A stretch of DNA of 9,003 nucleotides from Acidobacteriota bacterium (GTDB lineage Bacteria > Acidobacteriota > Terriglobia > Acidiferrales > UBA7541): the NCBI GenBank assembly GCA_003224075.1, contig QHYF01000202.1, positions 1-9,003 on the forward strand, written 5' to 3'. Under the pieces are notes generated by a model, which had not been told where the DNA came from, ran no database searches, and saw only the letters and a program-made list of their open reading frames with translations. Made by a program: the position numbers and the translations under genes. Below, piece after piece: positions 1-5,816 of the stretch (the first letter of the stretch is position 1; each line of letters starts with the position of its first letter).

Positions 1-48
1 CCTTTGCAGGCGGCGCCCGCAAAACCGGTGCGCGGAAAAAAGTCTTAA
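1..48 (+). CDS. yidC: Probable C-terminal tail of YidC membrane insertase (partial)
   Basis: Frame 1 is open from the window edge to a TAA at 46-48 and reads PLQAAPAKPVRGKKS. A basic, Ala/Pro-rich tail ending in lysines is usual for YidC/Oxa1 insertases, and yidC is the gene most often found just before jag. Only 15 residues are visible, so the identity rests on context: the downstream gene is a Jag/KhpB protein in the same frame, 51 bases after this stop. YidC inserts and folds inner-membrane proteins with or without SecYEG. It could be the end of another gene. Confidence 0.4.
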   Translation, partial: PLQAAPAKPVRGKKS

Positions 49-99
49 GAGAGAATCCTTGCAGCGAAGTGGAGGCGGCTTTTTTCGCTCGAACCCCCT

Positions 100-630
100 A
101 TGGCTCCGGAACTCATTCGCGATGGCAAGCTGGACCGGCAAGCAACGGCCGAGGCGCTGCGGCATTTTCTGGAGAGCCTGGTGCGCGCCTCGGGGCTCGA
201 ATTAAAGGTCAGCGTGCGTCCAGTTTCCGCTGAAGGATCAGGAACAGACGGGGAGGCGGAAGTACTCGCCGATCTCGACGGCAGAGATAAAGAGATTTTG
301 CTGGAACGCGGCGCGGAAGTCTTGAAAGCGTTCGAGCACCTGGCCTTCAAGGCGCTGCGGCTCGAACCTGTCTACCACGAAAAAATCCACATTGATAGCG
401 GCGGCTACCGCGCACTGCGTTTCGAGGAATTGCGCATGACGGCGCGCGTTGCCGCGGAACGCGTGCAAGCTTCACGCCAGCCCTTTCGGTTGAATCCCAT
501 GTCCTCGCGCGAGCGCCGCATCGTGCATCTGGCGCTCAAGGACGTTGCCGGCGTGCGCACGGAAAGCGTCGGCGTCGGTGAAGAACGCCAGGTGGTCATC
601 CATCCGGCGGACACAAAACCAACGAAATAG
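100..630 (+). CDS. jag: Jag/KhpB-family KH-R3H RNA-binding protein
   Basis: 176 residues. The C-terminal half is a clear R3H domain: PMSSRERRIVHLALKD (about 133-148) carries the R-x3-H signature at Arg139 and His143, followed by the typical GVRTESVGVGEERQVVI ending. Residues about 15-95 fit the KH domain, but the nucleic-acid loop is degenerate (LERG at 68-71, where GxxG is usual). The separate Jag-N domain of Firmicutes Jag is absent. The family binds RNA in the cytoplasm and, as KhpA/KhpB, affects cell elongation and division. ATG 100 is the only standard start in frame after the TAA at 46-48. The purine-rich GGAGGCGG at 71-78 lies about 21 bases upstream, too far for an ideal Shine-Dalgarno, so initiation is probably weak or coupled to the preceding gene. 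The gene faces the hydrolase gene that ends at 683. Confidence 0.9.
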   Translation: MAPELIRDGKLDRQATAEALRHFLESLVRASGLELKVSVRPVSAEGSGTDGEAEVLADLDGRDKEILLERGAEVLKAFEHLAFKALRLEPVYHEKIHIDSGGYRALRFEELRMTARVAAERVQASRQPFRLNPMSSRERRIVHLALKDVAGVRTESVGVGEERQVVIHPADTKPTK

Positions 631-682
631 ACCGTCGAGCCACGATATATCTCTCCCATCCGAACGTGACACTTCACTGGCC

Positions 683-1876
683 CTATCGGGTGACCCAGCC
701 TTTCGAGAGAACGCTGCCGTCAGAGCCAAAACGCACGCGATAGGTGAATCCCGCGGGCCGGTCGCGCCGCGTTTGGGGAAAACGCAAATCAGCGATTTCG
801 ACGACCGCCTCACCTCCTTCTTTATGGAAGCGCGTCACCGGAAACCGCGCGAACCACAGGACCTTCTGCACTTCGGGCAAGCGTTTGGCAGCTTCGATAT
901 AGGAATTCGGGAATGCATCGGGGTAGTAGCGATGCTCGAGAGCAAGCAATTCTTCATCGCTGGCTGGCCGCTCGGTGAGGTCCATGCGCAGCTCGTAGAC
1001 GCCGCGCTCCGTCCGTACCAGCCCATCCCAATGCCAGAGAGAAGGCGGAAACGGCAAAGCGCCAATCGATTCGACCTGCAGTTGTTCCAGTTCAGCGAAC
1101 TTTTGCACGCGCGCGAGGGCGACATGATGGGCGTAGGTCGTAAACGCCACATAAATCAGCGCGGCAGCGAAACCGGCACGATTCCATCTGTCGTGGGAAA
1201 TCTTCACTCCCCAGCCCAGGAGCGCGGGCAGGAGGAAGAGCGCGGCGAAAATGACGATGACGCCCAAAACGACGCGATCCGAAATCGGCGCGCCTACAAC
1301 TTGGCCAATTCTGGCGATGAGAAATGGGGCCGGCATGAACACGAGCCACATCCCGACGGCGCGCCGCTTCACTTTTTCGGGGTGAGAATAAACCCAGGCG
1401 AGCAACTGCGGCACAAGGAGAATCGCGGTCAGCGTGAAATCGATGATGAAGATGAGGTCCCACGCCGGGCGAGACCACCGCAGCGGCGACCAGATCATCG
1501 TGCCGAATGATGTGACCAGATCAAGCAGAATGTGGCTGAGAATGCCGATCGCGTAGATTCCTGTCAGCGCCGTAAAGGATGGCGCTTCCCACTTTCGCAA
1601 GCTCGCGATGGCGCGGGTGATTCCCGCGAGAAGCACCGCCGAAAGTGGAAGCAGGACCAGCGAATGCGTGATGCTTCGGTGCCAGGTGATAACCAACAGC
1701 CGATCGTGCGAGAAAATGTCCCGTAGCACATCGGAATCCGGAAAAATGGCCCCGAACATCAGCGACCAGGTGATGATGCGCCCGCGGTTCATGGGATGCG
1801 AGGCGAACATGTCTTGGCCGCGGAAGACCGCTTTACCAATCAATGCGCCCGCGATGCCGTGGGTGATGGTGTCCAT
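683..1876 (-). CDS. DUF457/YdjM-type membrane-bound metal-dependent hydrolase
   Basis: 397 residues starting MDTITHGIAGALIG, the hallmark beginning of this family. Candidate metal-ligand motifs run in order: THG (5-7), FPDSD (45-49), HRSITHS (66-72) and the helix LSHILLDLVTSFGT (113-126). About seven hydrophobic segments span roughly residues 35-260, including strong ones near 75-92, 140-162 and 200-222. A soluble C-terminal domain of about 150 residues (245-397) follows, mostly charged and probably extracytoplasmic. YdjM-like proteins are inner-membrane proteins whose substrate is not established; some are LexA-regulated. The gene lies 37 bases behind selD on the same strand, so the two may be co-transcribed. 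No strong Shine-Dalgarno is visible before ATG 1876. Family assignment is firm; the reaction is unknown. Confidence 0.88.
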   Translation of the reverse strand: MDTITHGIAGALIGKAVFRGQDMFASHPMNRGRIITWSLMFGAIFPDSDVLRDIFSHDRLLVITWHRSITHSLVLLPLSAVLLAGITRAIASLRKWEAPSFTALTGIYAIGILSHILLDLVTSFGTMIWSPLRWSRPAWDLIFIIDFTLTAILLVPQLLAWVYSHPEKVKRRAVGMWLVFMPAPFLIARIGQVVGAPISDRVVLGVIVIFAALFLLPALLGWGVKISHDRWNRAGFAAALIYVAFTTYAHHVALARVQKFAELEQLQVESIGALPFPPSLWHWDGLVRTERGVYELRMDLTERPASDEELLALEHRYYPDAFPNSYIEAAKRLPEVQKVLWFARFPVTRFHKEGGEAVVEIADLRFPQTRRDRPAGFTYRVRFGSDGSVLSKGWVTR

Positions 1877-1913
1877 GGTAAAAGTCTACCGGAACTCGAT
1901 GAGATCTCTGATT

Positions 1914-2956
1914 CTATTGGACGAAGAGAAGCGGATTTTTCTTTGCCACCACGTGGCCGACGCGGCGCGCAGAGACGCCGTGCCGGTCCAGCGTGGCAAT
2001 GGCGGCGTCCGCGAACTGCGGTGAGATGGATATCAGCAGGCCGCCGGAGGTTTGAGGATCGAAGAGCAGGTCGCGAAATTCCTGCGGAACCGCCTCGGCA
2101 AAATTCACGCAATCGCCAACAAAGTCGCGGTTATTCTTCAGCCCGCCGGGGAGAAACCCCTCGCGCGCGGCTTCGAAGGCGCCGGGAAGGTAGCGGATCG
2201 CCGAATGGTCGATCTCGAGTGACACGGATTCGATTCCCCGCTCCGGGTCGCCGAGCGCCATCTCTCGCGCGTGGCCCAGCAAACCGAATCCCGTAACGTC
2301 CGTCACCGCGTGCACGGGGCTTGCCGAGCCTGCCTTTTCCTGGATTTCCTGCAGCGCTTCCGAGGCCGCGCGGTTTAGCTCCGTCATCGAAGTAACAGCC
2401 GCTTGCAGTGCTGCGGGTGCGGCGCGGTCTTTCTTCAGCGCCGTCGAGAGTACGCCTGTTCCAATCGCTTTGGTCAGCAGCAGATCATCGCCCGCGCGCG
2501 CACGGACATTCCGCCAGACTTTTTGCGGGTTGATCATCCCCGTCACTGCGTAGCCGAACTGAATATCGTCATTTCGAATCGAGTGACCGCCAATGACGCT
2601 GCATTTCGCCTCCGTCATCTTCGATAGCCCGCCGCGAATGATCTGCTCGAGAATCTCCGCGTCACCCTTGTCGGGAAAGCCCACAATCGAAAGCGCGGAA
2701 ACCGGCTTGCCTCCCATGGCGTAAACATCGCTCAGCGCATTGGCCGCGGCAATCTGGCCGAAAGTATGCGGGTCGTCCACGATCGGCGTGAAAAAATCAA
2801 CCGTCTGCACCAGGGCCAATCCATCGCCCAGCAGATACACCCCCGCGTCGTCGTTGGCGGCAAACGGCGCAAAACGGAGTCCAGCAACGCTGGACTCAGC
2901 TTCGCCGCTCAACCCGCTGCCTTGACCATGGCCGTGAGTTTCACGGATGGGGTCAA
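1914..2956 (-). CDS. selD: Selenide, water dikinase (SelD) with in-frame TGA selenocysteine; reading frame disrupted
   Basis: SelD makes selenophosphate from selenide and ATP, the selenium donor for Sec-tRNA and 2-selenouridine tRNA. The core is unmistakable in the frame ending at TAG 1916-1914: NDDAGVY (from 2855), TVDFFTPIVDDP, ANALSDVYAMGGKP, GGHSI, TDVTGFGLLGH and DPQTSGGLL. That frame extends up to ATG 3020, but its first ~55 residues match nothing in the family and lack the catalytic loop. The true N-terminus is in another minus-strand frame: TTG 2956-2954 starts MTPSVKLTAMVKAAG, then TGA (2911-2909) as residue 16, then AAKLSP. This matches the family's G-(C/U)-x-x-K loop and is almost the position of E. 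coli Cys17 and Lys20. After LRRLPP (residues 29-34) the frame must step back one base near 2857-2850 to reach NDDAGVY. About 13 residues corresponding to the DPNLLVG region of E. coli SelD are absent. A ~40-base deletion or an assembly error is likely, so function as drawn is doubtful. Alternative starts are GTG 2944 and ATG 2929. Confidence 0.8.
2865..2911 (-). promoter_or_regulatory. Bacterial SECIS-like hairpin directing Sec insertion at selD TGA
   Basis: On the minus strand, the TGA (2911-2909) is followed after 11 bases by GAGTCCAGC (2897-2889), loop GTT (2888-2886) and GCTGGACTC (2885-2877), a perfect 9-bp stem. An outer arm CGGCG (2907-2903) can pair with CGCCG (2869-2865). The apical loop contains GU and begins 20 bases after the TGA. 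Bacterial SECIS elements sit just inside the coding sequence downstream of UGA, with a GU in a small apical loop recognised by SelB. The sequence of the stem is seen directly; SelB recognition is inferred. Confidence 0.65.
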
Positions 2957-2966
2957 GCCGCACCTC
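2954..2966 (-). promoter_or_regulatory. Shine-Dalgarno and TTG start chosen for selD
   Basis: Minus-strand GAGGTG (2966-2961) lies four bases before TTG (2956-2954). Starting here puts the TGA at codon 16, close to Cys17 of E. coli SelD, and the frame is closed upstream by TAA at 2986-2984. The later GTG 2944 would be 16 bases from this motif, which is too far. Confidence 0.45.
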
Positions 2967-2982
2967 GCTGTAAAGCGTTTCG

Positions 2983-2988
2983 ATTATA
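2983..2988 (-). promoter_or_regulatory. Candidate -10 box for selD
   Basis: A perfect TATAAT reads on the minus strand from 2988 to 2983, 26 bases before the TTG start, which would give a leader of roughly 20 bases. No good -35 hexamer is seen 16-18 bases upstream (GAGCAC is the 17-base candidate), so the call rests on the -10 alone. Confidence 0.3.
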
Positions 2989-3115
2989 GCGAGGCGCGCT
3001 GATTCGTGCTCGCGCACCATGCGACTCGGTACTGGTTCAGTTTCCGGCTACCCCACCACGTAGGCTGAACTTTGGTCACTTGCGCGATGGATGCAGATAG
3101 TGTTCTCATCGGCGA

Positions 3116-3847
3116 ATGCCCTGGTACATCTGGCTGATTTTTTTCACACTCGGCGTGATTCTGCCGTGGCGCGGAAGAGTGCGCATGAAGAAATTACTGG
3201 CCAGGCCAACCGTCAGCACGATGGAGCGGCTTGTGCTTTACGCTTCGACCATTGCCTTTCAATGGCTCAGTGTTGCCGTGGTGGCCTGGCGCGCCTGGGC
3301 GCACGGCTACACGGCGTCTCAATTTGGTTTGACGATCCAAGACCCAACCAAGGTCATTGCGGCTTCCATCGTCGGCGCCGTGACCATTGCCGCTCTTCAG
3401 TGGCTGAACCTGCGCCGCGTCGGCCGGCTTCCTATCGAATCCCGGGGCACTCTCCAAGCCATTGCGGAGCGGATCCTCCCGCAATCCACTGTCGAATTGC
3501 TCCCCTATCTGGCGCTCGCGATCACCGCCGGTCTCTGCGAGGAGTTTCTTTACCGGGGATTCGCCATGGCTGCCCTCGCGAACGTGGGATTGCGGACATG
3601 GGTCGTTGTCGTGCTTTCCTCGGTTCTTTTCGGGCTCGCGCACAGCTACCAGGGACGCGGCGGAATCGTTATGACAATGGTGGTCGGCCTCGTCCTCGGA
3701 ACAAGCAGGATTGCATTTGGCAGCCTAGTGCCTGCTGTTTTCTGGCATAGTGCTGTAGACGTGCTGGCCGGAACGGCAGGGCCGCGATACCTGATGCCAA
3801 AAGCGACCCGTGCCTCCGAAAAGGGAGATTTGATACACCAGGCATAA
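3116..3847 (+). CDS. CPBP-family intramembrane metalloprotease (CAAX prenyl protease 2-like)
   Basis: 243 residues and strongly hydrophobic, with membrane segments near 3-19, 36-58, 79-95, 127-141, 158-176 and 184-214. The CPBP motifs are present in order: EEFLYRG (Glu142, Glu143, Arg147), FGLAH (His176) and FWHSAVD (His211, Asp215). In this family the glutamates and histidines form the active site in the membrane. Members include the eukaryotic CAAX protease Rce1 and bacterial Abi-like proteins; the substrate here is unknown. ATG 3116 is the first start after an in-frame TAG at 3098-3100 and keeps the first membrane helix. ATG 3185 has a better Shine-Dalgarno (GGAAGAG) but would delete that helix. 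The gene is divergent from selD and lies only 12 bases before rsmG, so the two are probably co-transcribed. The C-terminal ~25 residues are polar. Confidence 0.9.
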   Translation: MPWYIWLIFFTLGVILPWRGRVRMKKLLARPTVSTMERLVLYASTIAFQWLSVAVVAWRAWAHGYTASQFGLTIQDPTKVIAASIVGAVTIAALQWLNLRRVGRLPIESRGTLQAIAERILPQSTVELLPYLALAITAGLCEEFLYRGFAMAALANVGLRTWVVVVLSSVLFGLAHSYQGRGGIVMTMVVGLVLGTSRIAFGSLVPAVFWHSAVDVLAGTAGPRYLMPKATRASEKGDLIHQA

Positions 3848-3859
3848 ATAGTAACTACT

Positions 3860-4525
3860 ATGATAACAACCATACCAGCCCCTCCCTCAGCGGCCGTCAT
3901 TCGGCGTGCTCTCGGAGAATTCAGGCTCCCCGCTTATGAGGATCAAGTACTGCAAATTCAGCAGTATATAAAGATTCTGCTGGCTTGGAATGAAAAGGTC
4001 AATCTGACGGCGATTCGCGACCCCTTGGAGATCGTTTATCGCCATTTTTGCGAGAGTATGTATGCCGCGAAGGCCGTACTTGTGGAAAATGGTCGGCTCG
4101 CCGACGTTGGCTCGGGAGGCGGATTTCCAGGGTTGCCACTCAAAATCATTCGGCCTGGTTTGCGGGTCTTTTTGGTCGAATCCAATCTGAAGAAGGCGAC
4201 ATTCTTAGCAGAAGTTATTCGTGACCTTGGACTTACGGACGCTCAAGTGCTTGTCCGGCGTTATGAGGAGCTCGGAGAGGAGGTCGCTCCGTTGGATTTT
4301 GTGTGCTCGCGAGCCCTCGGGGAATATGGTGCGTTCTTGGAGTGGGCCCACTCGGAACGAATAGCAGCGAAACAAGTTATCTTGTGGATGGGCGCTCGGG
4401 ACCTTGAAGAGATTCAGAAAATTGCGGGCTGGGATTGGCGCGAACCGATACAGGTGCCGCACTCTCTACAACGGCTCCTCTTGGTGGGAACAAGAAACGT
4501 CAAGAGTGACGCCGTTTCAGCTTGA
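3860..4525 (+). CDS. rsmG: 16S rRNA (guanine527-N7)-methyltransferase RsmG
   Basis: 221 residues, normal length for RsmG/GidB, which uses S-adenosylmethionine to methylate G527 of 16S rRNA; loss gives low-level streptomycin resistance in several bacteria. Visible motifs: WNEKVNLTAI (43-52), the SAM-binding loop DVGSGGGFPGLPL (82-94), FLVESNLKKATFL (104-116) and CSRAL (149-153). The usual Lys-Gly near the end of the Rossmann core is WMG here (176-178), so that lysine is missing; this may be lineage-typical. ATG 3860 lies 12 bases after the CPBP stop, in an imperfect context: ATAGTA-AC-TACTAT overlaps the spot where a Shine-Dalgarno would be and none is visible, so translation may be coupled. 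In many chromosomes rsmG directly precedes parA, as it does here. Confidence 0.93.
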   Translation: MITTIPAPPSAAVIRRALGEFRLPAYEDQVLQIQQYIKILLAWNEKVNLTAIRDPLEIVYRHFCESMYAAKAVLVENGRLADVGSGGGFPGLPLKIIRPGLRVFLVESNLKKATFLAEVIRDLGLTDAQVLVRRYEELGEEVAPLDFVCSRALGEYGAFLEWAHSERIAAKQVILWMGARDLEEIQKIAGWDWREPIQVPHSLQRLLLVGTRNVKSDAVSA

Positions 4526-4630
4526 ACAAGCCGCCGCTCTTGCCATGGCAATCGTCGGATCGGATTGGCTTTCGATCGATCACACTAGGTCGAGCGGTCA
4601 TGTATTTTATTTCTGATAGGATGTCGAGGC

Positions 4631-4646
4631 TGTTCCACGTGGAACA
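4631..4646. promoter_or_regulatory. parS: parS site 1
   Basis: TGTTCCACGTGGAACA is a perfect palindrome and differs from the consensus TGTTTCACGTGAAACA only by the symmetric pair of changes at positions 5 and 12 (14/16). ParB should bind here. Confidence 0.88.
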
Positions 4647-4679
4647 ATGCAGTTCCGGCCGCGGAATAAAGAAGGAATG

Positions 4680-4695
4680 CATCCCACGTTGAACG
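4680..4695. promoter_or_regulatory. Degenerate parS-like site
   Basis: CATCCCACGTTGAACG keeps the CACGT core and matches the TGTTCCACGTGGAACA variant at 11 of 16 positions. It lies 49 bases after site 1 and 47 before site 2, in phase with its neighbours. ParB binding is doubtful. Confidence 0.3.
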
Positions 4696-4726
4696 CTTAT
4701 GGAACCGGCTATCCCTCAAAGAGACA

Positions 4727-4742
4727 TGTTCCACGTAGAACC
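4727..4742. promoter_or_regulatory. parS: parS site 2
   Basis: TGTTCCACGTAGAACC matches the consensus at 12 of 16 and the local variant TGTTCCACGTGGAACA at 14 of 16. The left half-site is intact and the right half is weakened. Confidence 0.72.
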
Positions 4743-4763
4743 CATTGAGTGCTGAGCGAGTCC

Positions 4764-4779
4764 TGTTTCACGTGGAACA
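4764..4779. promoter_or_regulatory. parS: parS site 3
   Basis: TGTTTCACGTGGAACA matches the consensus at 15 of 16. It combines one canonical and one variant half-site. Confidence 0.9.
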
Positions 4780-4898
4780 GTCTTCTCTCGAAACTCCCTC
4801 TTTAGAACCTTTGTTCATCAAGTGTCTCCTGCCCACCTTCGCCCTTCCGCTTCTGGTTTCTTCGGTCACATGCAAGCTCGTCTGCACCACAGACTTGA

Positions 4899-4914
4899 TG
4901 TTCCACTTGGAACG
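4899..4914. promoter_or_regulatory. parS: parS site 4
   Basis: TGTTCCACTTGGAACG matches the consensus at 12 of 16. The central CACGT is changed to CACTT, so affinity may be reduced. Confidence 0.65.
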
Positions 4915-4944
4915 TAAATGCGAGAAGTTCGTGCCAGAAGGCAT

Positions 4945-4960
4945 CGTTTCACGTGAAACA
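4945..4960. promoter_or_regulatory. parS: parS site 5
   Basis: CGTTTCACGTGAAACA matches the consensus at 15 of 16, with only the outermost base changed. It abuts the candidate parA promoter (4963-4991), so bound ParB could repress parAB transcription. Confidence 0.9.
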
Positions 4961-4962
4961 AC

Positions 4963-4991
4963 TTGCAAGTAGATTCCGGCTTTGCTAGATT
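4963..4991 (+). promoter_or_regulatory. Candidate parAB promoter
   Basis: TTGCAA (4963-4968), a 17-base spacer and TAGATT (4986-4991) form a moderate sigma70-like promoter, each box matching 4 of 6. It predicts a leader of about a dozen bases before the parA TTG. It starts two bases after parS site 5. Confidence 0.33.
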
Positions 4992-5009
4992 CTCGCTGGC
5001 AGGGAATCA

Positions 5010-5816
5010 TTGGCTCGAATCATTGCAATCGCTAATCAAAAGGGTGGCGTTGGTAAAACCACGACTGCAGTGAATCTGGCAGCCTGCCTCGCTGCGGCTG
5101 AACAAGCTACGCTCCTTATTGATTGTGATTCCCAGGCCAACGCTACTGCCGCCGTCGGATTTGCCAAGGATCCCTCGCGTCGGACACTCTATCACGCGCT
5201 AATTCTGAACGAGCCATTCGATAAGATTATTCAGAAATCTCAAGTAGACGGGCTGGACGTCATTCCTGCGGACAAGAACCTCGCGGGAGCCGCCGTAGAG
5301 CTTGTTTCAGCGGAGGAGCGCGAGTACAAACTCCGGGCCGCCGTCAAGCCGTTGGAAGAAAAATACGAATTCATCGTGCTGGATTGCCCACCGGCATTGG
5401 ATTTGCTGACCCTCAACGCTCTGGTAGCCGCGGGGTCTGTGCTGGTTCCCATTCAATGCGAATACCTCGCTCTCGAAGGCGTATCCGAATTGCTGGATAC
5501 GCTTATGCGCATTCGGCGAACTTTAAATCCAAGCCTCGAAATCGAAGGCATTCTCTTGACGATGTATGATGAGCGAACGACGCTTTCGCGGCAGGTCGCC
5601 ACGGACCTCCGTAGCTTCTTCGGAACCCAGGTCTTCAAGAGCTTGATCCCGCGCAACGTTCGCCTCGCCGAGGCGCCCAGCTTTGGAAAGCCCATCATTT
5701 TTTACGATATTCATAGCAAGGGGGCCGAGAGTTACACACAGCTCGCCCGGGAGGTGATTGCCAATGCCGAGAAACGCCCTGGGACGGGGGCTCGGAGCGC
5801 TCATTCGGGAGCTTGA
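5010..5816 (+). CDS. parA: Chromosome partitioning ATPase ParA (Soj)
   Basis: 268 residues, a typical chromosomal ParA without an N-terminal DNA-binding domain. Visible are the deviant Walker A KGGVGKTT (11-18, signature Lys11 and Lys16), the A' motif DCDSQANA (38-45) and Walker B FIVLDCPPALD (121-131, Asp125). ParA dimerises on ATP, coats the nucleoid non-specifically, and ParB-stimulated hydrolysis moves the parS complex. The start is TTG 5010, with AGGG at 5001-5004 five bases upstream. An in-frame TAG at 4986-4988 and no ATG or GTG in between leave this as the only reasonable start. The Soj-like beginning MARIIAIANQ also fits. The coding end overlaps parB by 53 bases. Its expression is probably autoregulated through the parS cluster just upstream. 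Confidence 0.95.
   Translation: MARIIAIANQKGGVGKTTTAVNLAACLAAAEQATLLIDCDSQANATAAVGFAKDPSRRTLYHALILNEPFDKIIQKSQVDGLDVIPADKNLAGAAVELVSAEEREYKLRAAVKPLEEKYEFIVLDCPPALDLLTLNALVAAGSVLVPIQCEYLALEGVSELLDTLMRIRRTLNPSLEIEGILLTMYDERTTLSRQVATDLRSFFGTQVFKSLIPRNVRLAEAPSFGKPIIFYDIHSKGAESYTQLAREVIANAEKRPGTGARSAHSGA
5749..5756 (+). promoter_or_regulatory. parB Shine-Dalgarno inside parA
   Basis: GGGAGGTG lies seven bases before ATG 5764, a strong site that decides the parB start. A TTG two codons earlier (5758) would leave only one base of spacing. Confidence 0.7.

Larger units (their letters stand above)
4526..5009. other. 484-base intergenic region carrying a parS cluster (centromere)
   Basis: No credible gene is present. 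Open frames here are short and cross the palindromes. The region contains five strong parS-like 16-mers and one degenerate copy, listed separately, plus a possible parA promoter at the right end. ParB would load here, and the location between rsmG and parA is typical of origin-proximal centromeres. No cluster of DnaA boxes was found, so the origin itself is probably outside the window. Confidence 0.85.

Noticed and set aside
545..1510. Long plus-strand open frame of 321 codons
   Set aside because: It is antisense to the clearly recognisable DUF457 hydrolase. Its composition is that of a shadow frame (rich in Arg, Glu and His) with no family motif.
2845..2880. Programmed -1 ribosomal frameshift in selD
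   Set aside because: No slippery heptamer lies in the Sec frame, and a frameshift would still leave about 13 core residues missing.
2957..3020. SelD start at ATG 3020 giving a 368-residue protein in one frame
   Set aside because: The residues before NDDAGVY are unlike any SelD and lack the catalytic loop, while the adjacent frame encodes that loop exactly.
4745..5010. Short open frames on both strands between rsmG and parA
   Set aside because: They run through the parS palindromes, which give FHVEQ- or VSRET-like peptides in any frame, and they have no Shine-Dalgarno or recognisable domain.
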